64,000 bases of DNA, from the NCBI GenBank assembly GCA_945861535.1, contig CAMAUZ010000010.1:55771-119770 (forward strand), given 5' to 3'. Within the stretch, counting starts at the first letter, position 1, and the number at the start of each line of letters is the position of its first letter. Positions 15,312 through 25,048 of this stretch are shown piece by piece. The DNA is from Akkermansia muciniphila (GTDB lineage: Bacteria > Verrucomicrobiota > Verrucomicrobiia > Limisphaerales > BJHT01). Both the position numbers and the translations under genes were made by a program. The notes below the pieces were generated by a model. It saw only the letters and a program-made list of their open reading frames with translations. It did not search any database and was not told the DNA's origin.

Positions 15312-15626
15312 ATGAAACTGTCTCGCCTCGGTTTGCTGCTGCTGGTGTTCGCCGGCGGTTGCGGTGGCAATCACTACGACCTCATTCTGAGCAATGGCAC
15401 GGCGATCACGGCGGCCGGGAAACCCCAGTTGAGCCCCGACGGCTATTATTTTTTCAAGGACGTCAACGGGCAGGACATGAAGGTGCCGCGCGGGCGCGTG
15501 CGGACCATCCAGTCCTCGTCGTATTCGTCGCGGCCGGACAACGATTCGTCAGGCGTCGGCCAGAGCGGCCCCGGTGGCCGGTCGTCCTCCAGCAGCGGGA
15601 AGGGGTTTTTTCTGCCGCGCCCTTGA
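15312..15626 (+). CDS. YgdI/YgdR-type lipoprotein
   Basis: 104 residues from ATG 15312, 60 bp after the tRNA. A signal peptide ends at a lipobox-like FAGGC (cysteine 17). It is followed by the short beta domain typical of YgdI/YgdR lipoproteins: YDLILSNGTAITAAGKPQL, then GYYFFKDVNGQD, then VPRGRVRTIQ. A Ser/Gly-rich tail of about 35 residues follows and is longer than usual. The family is a small SH3-like envelope lipoprotein of unknown role. Confidence 0.8.
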   Translation: MKLSRLGLLLLVFAGGCGGNHYDLILSNGTAITAAGKPQLSPDGYYFFKDVNGQDMKVPRGRVRTIQSSSYSSRPDNDSSGVGQSGPGGRSSSSSGKGFFLPRP

Positions 15627-15779
15627 TTCTCAGGCGCGGTCGGCGCACCGGACCGGCCGCCCGGTGGTTGCGCCAGCCTCACCGGGGCAGCAGTCCTCGG
15701 CCGCTTTTTTATGGCGGTTTCGCAAATGCCGCGGCGCTCGGAGACTCCCCGGCCCCCGCGTGTTTTCGCCGCCTCCGCT

Positions 15780-17501
15780 TCAGATCGTCACCCGCGTGCC
15801 ATCGAAGCGGGTGAAGGTGAAACCGTTGAAGCCTTCGTTATACGTGGCGCGCTGGTCGCGGAGGATGCTGATCGCGACGGCCTCGCCGAGCTTGAGCGAT
15901 TCGGTGGCGTCGGAGCGCCAGTGAACGCCTGCGAGGTTGCGCCCGATGGCGACGTTGTTGGCGAGCTTGTTCAGTTCTCCCCCAAGGGTCAGCGGCGCGC
16001 CGCTGTAGGGCACGAGCGCGCGGCCGTCGGGCGTGGCCTGCACGGGATTCGGGATCACGAAATTCTCATCGAACCACGCCTTGAGAATCGTGACGCACGC
16101 GCCGGCGACGGTCGCGTGGCCGGCGCCGTAAGCCGGGTGCAGCGGCGAGCCTTCGGGGAAGGCCATCGGCAACAGCCAGGAGCCGTTGAGTTCCTTGACC
16201 GCGGCGAGCGCGGGCGAGTGCGCCAGTGAGGGCCAATCCAGCGGATATTCCGCATGGCCGCTGAGCTGATGATGCACGCGGCCGGCGTAGGCCTCGGGAC
16301 GGAGACGACGGTGGACAAACCATTTCTGAAACCACACCGCCTTGAGCGCGCGACTCGATACTTCGGCCAGCAGCGACGCGATGTGCGGCCCGCCAAAGGT
16401 GCCAAAGCCTTCCTGATTTTGGGACTGGAGATAGGGATTCCCCGGATTCAACGGCGCGCCCATGCCGTTGGTGGTCGGGTCCGCGGACGGCCCGACGAGC
16501 AGCACGAGCAGCGCCTGAAAATAAGCCTGATAGAGCACATCGATGTGAACCCATTCGCCAAGATCGCGCCCATTGCGGATGTAGCGGCGGCGCGGGTCGT
16601 AGGCCGCGCTTTCCCGCGGTTTGTAGCCGCGTTGGCTGGCGAGCCAGTCTTCGTAACGCGTCAGGAAATTCACGCCGGGCGCGGTTGTGCGCATCCGTGA
16701 CTCGACATAGCCCGCACCGAACGGCGCGGTCAGCCAGAGGAATTGCGAGAGGTACGGGCCGTTCAGACAACCCGCGTGAACGCCGCGAAACAGCGTGCCC
16801 GACGTGACGCGTCCACGCACCTTGGGTCCGCGAAAATCCGCGAGCCGCGAGAGGTCGGCGGTGGCGACGCGGATAAGCGGATTGGCTGCGTAGTCGCTGA
16901 AGGCGATGTCGCGCGCGAGGGCGCCCCAGTAGTCCTCCACCATTTCCCCGGCCGCCTCGGCGCTGTGCAACGCGGGGGCTGGCCGGATGAACAATGCCTG
17001 CGCGTCAGCCCCCTCGAGATCGAAGGCCAGGCCCGCCTGCGGATTGACGAGCTTGCGGCCCTCGCCCACGGGTGCGCCCAGCGGGATCGCCTCAAACGCC
17101 TGCGGCAGACCGCTCGCGGTCGCGCGCAACAGCGCGTCGTAGGCCGCCGGCTCGACCTCGCCGAGATCATTGTGCGGAAGCCCCTTGCTGAAATTGCCGA
17201 TGCGGGTGGGATAACGCTCCTCGTCGTCGTTGTCCGGGTGCGCGACCAGCGGCAATCGCAGATGCGCCTCGGCGGCCTCGCGCCGGATGCGCGCCGCCGC
17301 TTGCTGCCGTTTGTGCGCAGCCTTTTTTCCGTCAGCACCCGCGCCCGCCGATGCGTCGCCCGGGGCCGCCGCCAAAGCGACGACCTGGGCAGCGGCGGAC
17401 GCGAGCAGCGTACGTTTCATGAAGCTGCGACGATTGACAAACGGGGCGGCTCCAGGCGGCACTGGGGCGGTCGGAACGGGCCGGGGCGTATGTGACTTCA
17501 T
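15780..17501 (-). CDS. vanadium-dependent haloperoxidase
   Basis: 573 residues. Three active-site segments have the exact residue spacing of algal vanadium bromoperoxidases. KWFVHRRLR gives Lys and Arg eight apart. HPAYGAGH gives His and the axial-base His seven apart, near residue 460. RNLAGVH gives Arg and the vanadate-ligating His six apart, near residue 527. The enzyme oxidises halides with hydrogen peroxide. An N-terminal NRRSFMKR followed by a hydrophobic stretch suggests Tat export of the folded protein. The fold is shared with PAP2 acid phosphatases, which bind phosphate in the vanadate site. It is monocistronic, and the divergent neighbour is a Tat-exported Gfo/Idh/MocA protein. Confidence 0.88.
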   Translation of the reverse strand: MKSHTPRPVPTAPVPPGAAPFVNRRSFMKRTLLASAAAQVVALAAAPGDASAGAGADGKKAAHKRQQAAARIRREAAEAHLRLPLVAHPDNDDEERYPTRIGNFSKGLPHNDLGEVEPAAYDALLRATASGLPQAFEAIPLGAPVGEGRKLVNPQAGLAFDLEGADAQALFIRPAPALHSAEAAGEMVEDYWGALARDIAFSDYAANPLIRVATADLSRLADFRGPKVRGRVTSGTLFRGVHAGCLNGPYLSQFLWLTAPFGAGYVESRMRTTAPGVNFLTRYEDWLASQRGYKPRESAAYDPRRRYIRNGRDLGEWVHIDVLYQAYFQALLVLLVGPSADPTTNGMGAPLNPGNPYLQSQNQEGFGTFGGPHIASLLAEVSSRALKAVWFQKWFVHRRLRPEAYAGRVHHQLSGHAEYPLDWPSLAHSPALAAVKELNGSWLLPMAFPEGSPLHPAYGAGHATVAGACVTILKAWFDENFVIPNPVQATPDGRALVPYSGAPLTLGGELNKLANNVAIGRNLAGVHWRSDATESLKLGEAVAISILRDQRATYNEGFNGFTFTRFDGTRVTI

Positions 17502-17582
17502 AATTTTCCAAAAAACCTCGGCGTGTCCCTACCACGGGGCGGCGCTGAATTCAAAAAGTTCGCCGCCGAACGGCGGGGGCAA

Positions 17583-17697
17583 ATAGTTCGTGATCAGTGA
17601 TTGGTAATCAGTGGGGGGCTCCGCACTCGTTGCGCATCGGGAAAAGCCGCAGGCGCTCGCGGCCCCGCTAATCACTGATCCCCAATTACTTTTCCCC
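17583..17697. repeat. mirror repeat between two divergent genes
   Basis: Arms GTGATCAGTGATTGG...AATCAGTG and CTAATCACTGATCCCCAATTAC are mirror related, with GCGCTCGCGGC-type short hairpins between. It fills the divergent promoter region of the haloperoxidase and the oxidoreductase. Confidence 0.65.
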
Positions 17698-17760
17698 TCC
17701 GCTGCGCTCGAAACTGCAAATGAGCTTGAGCCGCCTCCGCGCGCCGCGTAGGACGGGGCG

Positions 17761-19107
17761 ATGCAACCCAACCGCTCCCTCCCCTCTCGTCGCCACTTCC
17801 TCAAATCCGCCGGCCTCGGCGGCCTCGCTCTCGCCGGTGCGCCCGCGTTTTTACGGGCGCGATCGCCCAATGAAAAACTGAACCTCGCGGTGATCGGCTG
17901 CGGCGGACGCGGCGGCGCGAACCTCGGCAGCGTCACCGCGGAAAACATCGTCGCCCTCTGCGACGTGAACGAAAACCACCTCAACTCCGCCGGCTCTAAA
18001 CACACCGCCGCGCGCAAGTTCACCGATTACCGCCGCCTGTTCGATGACGCCAAGGACATCGACGCCGTGGTCGTGAGTTGCGCCGAACACACGCACGCCT
18101 TCGCCGTCCTGCCCGCGCTGCTGCTGGGCAAACACGTTTACTGCGAGAAGCCGCTGACGCACTCGGTGTGGGAGGCGCGCGTGATCGCCGAGGCCGCCAA
18201 GAAGGCCAAGGTCGTCACGCAGATGGGCACGCAGATTCACGCAGGCGGCAACTACCGGCGCGTCGTCGAGCTGATCCAGAGCGGTGCGATCGGGCCGGTG
18301 CATGAGGCGCATGTGTGGGTCGGGCGCGCGTGGGGCTTGCAGAGCGCGGAGGCGGCGGCGCGGAACAAGGACATCGTCAACGTGCAGAATCGTCCGGCGG
18401 AAGCGTCGCCCATTCCCAAGGAATTGAACTGGGACCTGTGGCTCGGCCCCGCGCCGGAGCGGCCGTTTCACTCGGTCTATTTTCCGGGGCCAAAGTGGTA
18501 CCGCTGGTGGGATTTCGGCGGCGGCACGATGAGCGATCTCGGCAGCCATTGGAACGACCTGGCGTTCTGGGCGCTCAAGCTGCGGCACCCGCTCAGCATC
18601 GAAGCCAGCGGCCCGCCGCCGCATCCCGAGATCGCGCCCGCGTCGATGTCCGCGACTTACGAATACGGCCCGCGTGGCGACATGCCCGCGTGCAAACTCA
18701 CCTGGCATCAGGGCGAGTCCAAGCCGGCGCTCTGGACCGCGGGGAAGATTCCGCAATGGGGCAGCGGCGTGCTGTTCATCGGCTCCAAGGGCATGGTCCT
18801 CGCCGATTACGGCAAAAACATTTTGCTCCCCGAGGCCGATTTCAAAGACTTCCAGCGCCCGGCCAAAACCATCCCCGACTCCATCGGGCATCACAAGGAA
18901 TGGCTCGAAGCCTGCAAGACCGGCGGCCCGACGACGTGCAACTTCGACTACAGCGGCGCGCTCACCGAGGCGAATCATCTTGGCAATGTCGCCTATCGCG
19001 TCGGCAAAAAAATCATCTGGGACGCCGCCAGCCTCACCGCCACCAACTGCCCCGAAGCCGCGCCGCTGATTCGGCGCGAGTATCGGAAAGGGTGGAAGCT
19101 GGTGTGA
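17761..19107 (+). CDS. Tat-exported Gfo/Idh/MocA family oxidoreductase
   Basis: 448 residues. A twin-arginine leader ([17 protein letters not shown], residues 10-26) precedes the NAD(P)-binding Rossmann motif [10 protein letters not shown]. The family's catalytic-region lysine lies in [12 protein letters not shown]-terminal alpha/beta domain with [19 protein letters not shown] follows, typical of the PVC-superphylum exported subgroup. These enzymes oxidise or reduce sugars and sugar derivatives with a tightly bound nucleotide. The substrate cannot be read from the sequence. Export by Tat means the cofactor is probably loaded in the cytoplasm. Confidence 0.9.
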   Translation: MQPNRSLPSRRHFLKSAGLGGLALAGAPAFLRARSPNEKLNLAVIGCGGRGGANLGSVTAENIVALCDVNENHLNSAGSKHTAARKFTDYRRLFDDAKDIDAVVVSCAEHTHAFAVLPALLLGKHVYCEKPLTHSVWEARVIAEAAKKAKVVTQMGTQIHAGGNYRRVVELIQSGAIGPVHEAHVWVGRAWGLQSAEAAARNKDIVNVQNRPAEASPIPKELNWDLWLGPAPERPFHSVYFPGPKWYRWWDFGGGTMSDLGSHWNDLAFWALKLRHPLSIEASGPPPHPEIAPASMSATYEYGPRGDMPACKLTWHQGESKPALWTAGKIPQWGSGVLFIGSKGMVLADYGKNILLPEADFKDFQRPAKTIPDSIGHHKEWLEACKTGGPTTCNFDYSGALTEANHLGNVAYRVGKKIIWDAASLTATNCPEAAPLIRREYRKGWKLV

Positions 19108-19149
19108 GGCGGGGCGGGGCGAGCGGCGCGGAGCCGCGCCGCGCAAGCG

Positions 19150-19247
19150 GGAGCGCGGCGTTTACGCCGCTTCAGCGTGGAGCGTTCCGGGTGGGTGCGA
19201 ACACTCCGCAATGTCCGCACGGTGAAGCGGCGTAAACGCCGCGCTCC
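19150..19247. repeat. GGAGCGCGG-family mirror element (GTTTAC type)
   Basis: Left arm GGAGCGCGGCGTTTACGCCG, right arm CGGCGTAAACGCCGCGCTCC. A second arm pair GTGCGAAC/GTCCGCAC lies in the centre. Each arm is itself a hairpin. Related copies are at 33783, 46254 and 62603. Confidence 0.85.
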
Positions 19248-19270
19248 TGCCGCGCTGGTGCGCGCTTCCC

Positions 19271-19604
19271 GTCCCGGAGGGACGCCAACGGAGATTAGCC
19301 GGGGGCAAGGCCGCGCCAGCGGGCGCAGCCCCCGGCGACTGACGGGAGGTGATCCATGCCCCAGCGGGACATCGAAGAAATTCGGTCTGAAACCTTGCGA
19401 CTCGGGGCCGATTTCCGAACCCATGCGTTGGTCGAGGAGGTCCGGGGAGACGCCGGGGAATTCCCCTGCGACGTCGTGTCACGCGGTGCGGTTTTTTCTA
19501 CGATGCCCCGCTGGGGCATGGTCGCCTTCCCCGCATCAACCGGGGGCCGCGCCCGCTGACGCGGACTTGCCCCCGGCTAATTTCCTGCGGAATCCCTCCG
19601 GGAC
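19271..19604. repeat. long mirror element, GTCCCGGAGGGACG family
   Basis: The ends are GTCCCGGAGGGACGCC and mirror. Successive paired blocks inward are TTAGCCGGGGGCAAG with its mirror, GCGCCAGCGGGCGC with GCCCGCTGACGC, and CATGCCCCAGCGGGACATCG with GATGCCCCGCTGGGGCATGG. A second copy lies at 44034-44324. Together with the preceding element it fills the gap between the oxidoreductase and the SDR; no gene is present. Confidence 0.85.
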
Positions 19605-19620
19605 GAGGAACCAGACACCG

Positions 19621-21240
19621 CTACCAATCTGTCGGCTGGTAATCTTTCAGGAATTTCCCCCAGACATGCTCGCCGGTGATGAAGCCGGCGATGATCGGAT
19701 CAACGATCCGCGCCGCGCCATCGACGATGTCCAGCGGCGGATGAAACCGGTGCTCGCGGACCTTGCGCTCGGCAATGGCCACCGGGTCTTCGTCCGTCAC
19801 CCAGCCCGTGTCCACGCTGTTCATGTGGATGCCGTCGGCGTGGTAATCGGCGGCGGAGGTGCGCGTCATCATGTTCAGCGCGGCCTTGGCCATGTTCGTG
19901 TGCGGATGCCGCGTGGTCTTGAATTTGCGGTAGAACTGCCCCTCGACGGCCGAGACGTTCACGATGTGTTTGTCGCGCTCCGGCGTGCGCGTCATGAGCG
20001 GTTTCAGCCGTGCGTTCAGGATGAACGGCGCGACCGCGTTCACGAGCTGCACTTCGAGCAACTCGACGGACGGCACCTCGGCCAGCGTGAGCCGCCATGA
20101 ATTGCGCTCGCGCAAATCCACCTGCTGCAAATCCTGATCGAGTCGGCCCGCCGGAAACAAATCCTGCTGCGCCTGCAATTCCTCCGGCAGCAGCGGCACC
20201 TGCGACAACGCCGCCGCGTGCGGCAAGCCCACCGCTCCAGCCGCCATCGCGGTCCCCTGCCCCGCCAATCCCGTCAACGCCGCCCCCGACCCCGCGCCCT
20301 CGGGCAGCATCTGATAGCCGCGCAAGCCCTCGTATGCGCCGAGCAGTTTTGCAACGCGCTCCGGCATCGCGTGCAGCGACGCGTTCTCGAGGTCCATCAT
20401 GTGCCGGTAGAAATCCGGCGGCCGCCGCACCGTCTGGCACGCGTTGTTGATGATGAAATCCAGCCGGTCGCGCGTGGCGAGCAGATGCCGGCAGAAGGCC
20501 TCGACACTTGGTGTGTGGCGCAAATCCAGCCCGAAAATTTCCAGCCGGTGCCCCCAGTCCGCGAAGTCCGGCTCCTGGGCATAACGCGCCGCCGAGTCGC
20601 GCGGGAAGCGCGTCGTGACGATCAGTGTCGCGCCCGCGCGCAGCAACTTGATGCCGGCCTGGTAGCCGATTTTCACGCGTCCGCCGGTGAGCAGCGCCAC
20701 GCGTCCGCGCAGGTCCGCCAGCTCGGTGCGCTTGCGGAAATTCACTTCGGCACACGGCGGACAAAGCTGGTCGTAGAAGTGATGGAGCGCGGTGAAATCG
20801 CGTTTGCAGATGTAGCAATTCTGCGGCTCGACGGCTTCGCGAAACGCGGGGTTGTCGCGCACTTCCTCCTGTTGAAACCCGAGCGGCGGAAACGCATTCG
20901 GCGTCGTGAACACCGGCTCGCGGCGCAGTTTGCGAATGCCGCTGTCGGCGAGCACGCCCTCGGCCCGCACGGCGCGATCGGCCTTGCGCTGGCGCTGGGT
21001 GGCCTTCACGAGCCGGCGACGATCCACGGCATCCGGACGCGAGACGCGGCCCGCCGCCTGCAACAAGCGCGTGCGCTCGTCCTCGGGCAGCGACGCGAGC
21101 AGCGCGCGATTATCGGCGACGGCCTCGAGGGTGTCCGCCGCGGCGCGCAGGCGTTCGCGCAGGTCGGCGGGAGCGGGCGGTTGGGCGGACGCCGCAGACG
21201 GAGCGGACGGATGGGGCGGCGTGGGGACAAGTGGAGTCAT
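19621..21240 (-). CDS. atypical SDR-family oxidoreductase with N-terminal Cys motif
   Basis: 539 residues from ATG 21240 (MTPLVPTPP). The frame extends to 21402 but runs into repeat DNA. Residues 1-130 are helical and polar. A CYICKRDF...CPPC pair around residues 150-170 could bind zinc. The SDR domain follows, with [11 protein letters not shown] in place of the usual TGxxxGxG, then NNAC and VNVSAVEG. The catalytic YxxxK position reads TNMAK, so the tyrosine is replaced by threonine while the lysine remains. Either another residue provides the acid/base or the reaction is not classical SDR chemistry. Such HTNMAK forms belong to a distinct SDR subgroup. The substrate is unknown. Confidence 0.8.
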   Translation of the reverse strand: MTPLVPTPPHPSAPSAASAQPPAPADLRERLRAAADTLEAVADNRALLASLPEDERTRLLQAAGRVSRPDAVDRRRLVKATQRQRKADRAVRAEGVLADSGIRKLRREPVFTTPNAFPPLGFQQEEVRDNPAFREAVEPQNCYICKRDFTALHHFYDQLCPPCAEVNFRKRTELADLRGRVALLTGGRVKIGYQAGIKLLRAGATLIVTTRFPRDSAARYAQEPDFADWGHRLEIFGLDLRHTPSVEAFCRHLLATRDRLDFIINNACQTVRRPPDFYRHMMDLENASLHAMPERVAKLLGAYEGLRGYQMLPEGAGSGAALTGLAGQGTAMAAGAVGLPHAAALSQVPLLPEELQAQQDLFPAGRLDQDLQQVDLRERNSWRLTLAEVPSVELLEVQLVNAVAPFILNARLKPLMTRTPERDKHIVNVSAVEGQFYRKFKTTRHPHTNMAKAALNMMTRTSAADYHADGIHMNSVDTGWVTDEDPVAIAERKVREHRFHPPLDIVDGAARIVDPIIAGFITGEHVWGKFLKDYQPTDW

Positions 21241-21357
21241 CGCAAAAAATCTCGGAAGGGCGGCTCGCCAGCGGGCGAGGGGCCGGAAGCTAGCGGGCCG
21301 CTCCCGCGCGTCAAGGTGGGCGTGTGCCCCGCCGCGCGCACGGGCGCACGGCGCTGC

Positions 21358-21605
21358 CCCGGAGCGCGGCTGTGTCGCAGCGACCAGCCGCAGCGCGCAC
21401 AAACGCCGCGAGAGCTAAGCCTTCAGCAGGGCGTCAGGGCGACAGGAGCGCGGCCTTCAGGCCGCAGAAACGTCCACCCGCGGCGATCGTTTCAAACCAC
21501 CCGAACGCCTCCCCCAATCACCCTTTGGTGGTGCGGAAAAATGCGGCTGGAAAATCGCGCGGCCCTTACAGGTCGCACGTTTCTGCGGCCTGAAGGCCGC
21601 GCTCC
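21358..21605. repeat. GGAGCGCGG-family arm and mirror element (CTTCAGG type)
   Basis: An isolated arm GGAGCGCGGCTGTGTCGCAG lies at about 21360. A complete element at 21445-21605 has arms GGAGCGCGGCCTTCAGGCCG and CGGCCTGAAGGCCGCGCTCC, extended inward by CAGAAACGT/ACGTTTCTG. It fills the gap between the SDR start and the dehydrogenase stop. No gene is seen there. Confidence 0.85.
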
Positions 21606-21702
21606 CGGGGGCGCAGCCGTGGGTCGGGATCCAGCCACAGCACCGTGAGAATGCCAGGCGGCTTCGGAAATATCTTAGCCGCCCGGCAGTGCGGGCCGCC
21701 GC

Positions 21703-24282
21703 TCACTTGAGCTTCAGCAGTTCGGCTTCGGTCCAGGCTTCGTCGCGCTTGGCGGTGGCTTGGCGGACTTGGGTGACGAAGGCTTTGTCCACGGGATCGA
21801 AGGGGTGATCCCATTCGCGACGGAGGTAGGTGACGAGCGCGGCGATTTGTTCATCGTCGAAAGTTCCGCCAAGGCCGGGCATGTCCATTTCGTATTTCTT
21901 GCCGAGCACAGTGATGGGGCCGCGGAGGCCGTGCAGGATGATGCGCGCGAGGCGCTCGGTTTTTCCCGCGACCCATTCGGAATCGACGAGCGGCGGGGCG
22001 AGGCCTTCCTGGCCGAGGCCGTGCGGCTGGTGGCACGCGGCGCAGGTGAGGTCGTAAAGGGCCTTGCCGCTGACGAAACGGGCCTGCTCGTCGGCGGTCA
22101 GCGGGCGCACGGGCTTCTCAGCGGGCACGCCGGGTTTGCCGGGCCAGATCAGAATCGCATCCAGCTTGGCGAGCGACTGGCGGACCGCGGGGTTGTTGAG
22201 TTTCGCGAGCGCGGCGAAGGCGGGCGGTTCGGCGGGGACGCGGATTTGTTTCACGCGCGGCGGCGGGCTGCCCTTCTTGGCGGCGACGGGGGTGGGAGAC
22301 ATGCCGTTGAGCAGCGCGACTTGCTGCCACGCCGGCGTGGTGGCCGCGCCGATCAAGGCGAGCAACTGGTTCACGCGTTCGCTGCGGCCCTGCACGATGA
22401 CGCAGCGGGCGAGCAAGCCGAAGAATTGTTCGCGCTCGGCGGTTCGCGTCTGCCAGTCCTGATCGCTGACCAGGCGCCGGAGCATTTCAAGTTCGCGGCC
22501 ACCAAGACCGGTGAGCAGGGCGTCGCGCACAACGGCGTTGGCGGAATGAGTCGTCGCGATTTTCGCCATGACGGTTTCAGCGCCGGGATCGAAGACCTGG
22601 CCGAGGGTCAGCGCGAGCTGGATCTGCACGTCGAGATTTTTTTGCGACACCTGCTGCAGAAGCATGGGCACCAGCGCGTCTTTGTCGGCGGTGCGCAGCA
22701 GGGGTTCGGTCAGGCGGATGGCGGCGGCGCGCACTTTCGCATCGGACTCTTGGTCCAACGCGGCGCTCAGGGTGGCGGCGTCGAGCTGGCCCATGCCGTC
22801 GAGAGTCCATAGCGCGTGAAGGCGCCCGAGCGGATTTTTCCCGGCGGTCGCCGCCGTCTTCAGCAGCGGGATGGCGTCGCCGGGCGTGCGCTCGACGAGG
22901 AGGCGCTGGGCGGTGTCGCGCCACCAGCCGTTCTCGTGCGCGAGGGCGTTGACCAGCTCGGCGGCGGTGGCCTTGCCAAGCTGCGGCAGCGGGCCGCGCG
23001 GCTTGCCGTCATGCACGATGCGCCAGATGCGGCCGTGGCGGATGACTTTGTCGAGGCCACGGCTTTCGGCCTGCTGGCGGAGATACGACGTGAGGAAGAC
23101 GCGGTGCTGCAGGATGCCGTGATACATGTCCACAAGATAGAGCGCGCCGTCGGGACCGGTGCAGGCGTTGACGGGGCGGAAGATTTCATCGGTGGAAGTG
23201 AGGAACTCGGTTTTGTCCTGCGCGTTGCGGCCGGTGACGAGGCCGTCTTTTTCCGTGAGCAGATCGCAACGCACGAGGTTGCCGGACGGCTCGCACACAA
23301 ACGCAGAGCCGCGGTAGGCGGGCGGGAAATTGTCGCCGCGGTAAATGCCCGGTCCGCACGCCGCGGTATAGCTGGCCAGGGTGCCGTCGGGCCGCAGGGT
23401 TTTTTCCTGATAGCCGCGGTTGACGCCGGGGTTCACGCGCGAGGGCCAGACGGTCTGGTCTTTCAACGGTTGGATGGTCCCGGACGCGCCGCGATAGAAG
23501 GGATTGCGGACGAGATATTCGGCCGGCAGGTAGTCGGCGCGGAGATGGTCGGAGTTGGAATTGTGGAACAGCCGGCCGTAGTCGTCCTGCGTGAGGCCCC
23601 ACTGGCCGCGCGTGGAGGTCGGGGATTTTTTCCATTCGCCGTCCACGCGCCGGAAGCGGGTGCCGAGGTTGGCGCTGTAAATCCAGTTATCGAGCGCCCA
23701 AGTCGGGCTGTTGGCGGTGTGCTCGGGGTTGGAGGTGCGGGCGTAATTGGTCATCACCGGCACGGCAGGTCCGGGTTTCAAGCCGGCTTCGATGGGATAA
23801 AACATCAGCTCGGGCGGGGCGCACACGAGCACGCCGCCGTAGGCCAGGCACAGCGCGCGCGGCATGACCAGCTTGTCGAGGAACACGGTTTTCTTGTCCA
23901 TGCGCCCGTCGCCGTCGGTGTCTTCGAGGACGGAGATGCGGCCGACCGGATCGTTTTCGCCGACGCCCGCGGGGTTGGGCATGTAGCCGCGCATCTCGAC
24001 GACCCACAAACGTCCGTCGGCATCCCACTGCATCGCCACGGGCGTCTCGACCAGCGGCTCGCTGGCGACGATCTCGATGCGGAAGCCGGGCGGGAGCTTG
24101 AAGGATTTCACGGCTTCACCGGGCGGCAGCACCGGGGCGGGCGGGATTTTTTCCTTGGGCACGCGCGGGACTTGTTTCTCACCGCCTTTGTCACCGCTTT
24201 GGGCAAGCGCGGTGAACGTGAACGGGCCGAGGATCACCGCCGCCAAGAGCGCGGTGAACGGAATTGCGGATGACAGGTGCAT
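21703..24282 (-). CDS. PVC-type membrane-bound dehydrogenase with HEAT repeats and cytochrome c
   Basis: 859 residues from ATG 24282 (MHLSSAIPF); the frame extends to 24387 without support. A signal peptide ends near residue 29. The N-terminal half is a soluble glucose/sorbosone dehydrogenase-like beta propeller: LPPGFRIEIVASEPLVETPV, DADGRLWVVEMRGY, then ALYLVDMYHGILQHR. The middle (about 440-700) is a set of HEAT-like helices. The C-terminus carries one class I cytochrome c with haem site CAACH and a distal-Met segment MPGL. This architecture is abundant in Planctomycetes and Verrucomicrobia. It probably oxidises a sugar or alcohol in the periplasm and passes electrons to the haem. The exact substrate is unknown. 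Confidence 0.88.
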   Translation of the reverse strand: MHLSSAIPFTALLAAVILGPFTFTALAQSGDKGGEKQVPRVPKEKIPPAPVLPPGEAVKSFKLPPGFRIEIVASEPLVETPVAMQWDADGRLWVVEMRGYMPNPAGVGENDPVGRISVLEDTDGDGRMDKKTVFLDKLVMPRALCLAYGGVLVCAPPELMFYPIEAGLKPGPAVPVMTNYARTSNPEHTANSPTWALDNWIYSANLGTRFRRVDGEWKKSPTSTRGQWGLTQDDYGRLFHNSNSDHLRADYLPAEYLVRNPFYRGASGTIQPLKDQTVWPSRVNPGVNRGYQEKTLRPDGTLASYTAACGPGIYRGDNFPPAYRGSAFVCEPSGNLVRCDLLTEKDGLVTGRNAQDKTEFLTSTDEIFRPVNACTGPDGALYLVDMYHGILQHRVFLTSYLRQQAESRGLDKVIRHGRIWRIVHDGKPRGPLPQLGKATAAELVNALAHENGWWRDTAQRLLVERTPGDAIPLLKTAATAGKNPLGRLHALWTLDGMGQLDAATLSAALDQESDAKVRAAAIRLTEPLLRTADKDALVPMLLQQVSQKNLDVQIQLALTLGQVFDPGAETVMAKIATTHSANAVVRDALLTGLGGRELEMLRRLVSDQDWQTRTAEREQFFGLLARCVIVQGRSERVNQLLALIGAATTPAWQQVALLNGMSPTPVAAKKGSPPPRVKQIRVPAEPPAFAALAKLNNPAVRQSLAKLDAILIWPGKPGVPAEKPVRPLTADEQARFVSGKALYDLTCAACHQPHGLGQEGLAPPLVDSEWVAGKTERLARIILHGLRGPITVLGKKYEMDMPGLGGTFDDEQIAALVTYLRREWDHPFDPVDKAFVTQVRQATAKRDEAWTEAELLKLK

Positions 24283-24412
24283 GAGAATTTTGCCGACGCC
24301 GCGGAGTGCCGGGGCGCAAAGCGGGCGCAACGTAGCAGCGGCGGGGGCGGTGACAAGTGCGGGGAAAAAAGCGGGACCGTGATCCAACGAGGCGGAACGA
24401 CGGGAGAGTTGG

Positions 24413-24523
24413 AACCACTAACCGGCACTAACTGGCACTAATGAAAAGCACGGGCTGAGTACGCTCGTGGATGCGGTTGGGATTGGTTTTTATTAGTGCC
24501 AGTTAGTGCCGGTTAGTGGTTTT
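24413..24523. repeat. mirror element, ACTAACCGGCACTAA family
   Basis: Arms ACCACTAACCGGCACTAACT and AGTTAGTGCCGGTTAGTGGT flank about 50 bp. A second copy lies at 44911-45022 with the same arms and a divergent centre. Confidence 0.85.
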
Positions 24524-24582
24524 CCATCACCGGTCGTACGCAACCCAAGCTCCGGTGGCGACCGGAGCGCCCCGCAAAATCT

Positions 24583-24699
24583 TCCCCATGATTCTGCCTC
24601 TAATGATTCTGTTCCAATTCCCGTTCTGTTTTCGCAGGCGGCACCCACGGGGCGGGGCGGGGAGTGCTCAGAATCATTAGAGGCAGAATCATGGGGAGA
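24583..24699. repeat. mirror repeat with ATGATTCTGCCTC arms
   Basis: Arms CATGATTCTGCCTCTAATGA and TCATTAGAGGCAGAATCATG are perfect reverse complements about 65 bp apart, preceded by TTCCC and followed by GGGGA. Only one copy is present in the window. Confidence 0.8.
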
Positions 24700-24730
24700 A
24701 GAGGTGGATGGGGGGCGGGGATCTCCCACG

Positions 24731-25030
24731 CGCCGCTGTGGTGTGCAACCGGTTTCCGGTCGCAGCGGCGTCAGGCGAGGTGGGAGCGGTGAGATTATTT
24801 CAGCCGCCCCGCAGGCCGGGCTGCTGCGGCTGGTCGCGGCGACACAACCGCGCTCCGGGGGACGGGCGGGCTCGCACGCGGGCCGCTGCGGTGTGCGACC
24901 GGTTTCCGGTCGCAGCGACGGCGGCGAGGTGGGAGCGGTGAGATTATTTTCAGCCGCCCCGCCGGCCGGGCTGCTGCGGCTGGTCGCTGCGACACAGCCG
25001 CGCTCCGAGGGACGGGGCGGGGACCGCCCG
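24731..25030. repeat. tandem direct duplication, 150 bp period
   Basis: Two head-to-tail units share GTGTGCAACCGGTTTCCGG-like starts (24741 and 24891), GGTGGGAGCGGTGAGATTAT and GGGCTGCTGCGGCTGGTCG, and end with CACAGCCGCGCTCC-type arms. Each unit also carries a hairpin CCGGTTTCCGG. With the two mirror elements above it fills the 766 bp gap. No gene is visible. Confidence 0.8.
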
Positions 25031-25048
25031 CCCGCCGGAGAACCGGGC

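Noticed and set aside
19177..19600. Short frames encoding KRRKRRAP- and MPQRGIEEI-like peptides in many gaps
   Set aside because: These peptides recur wherever the mirror elements occur and are translations of repeat arms, not genes.
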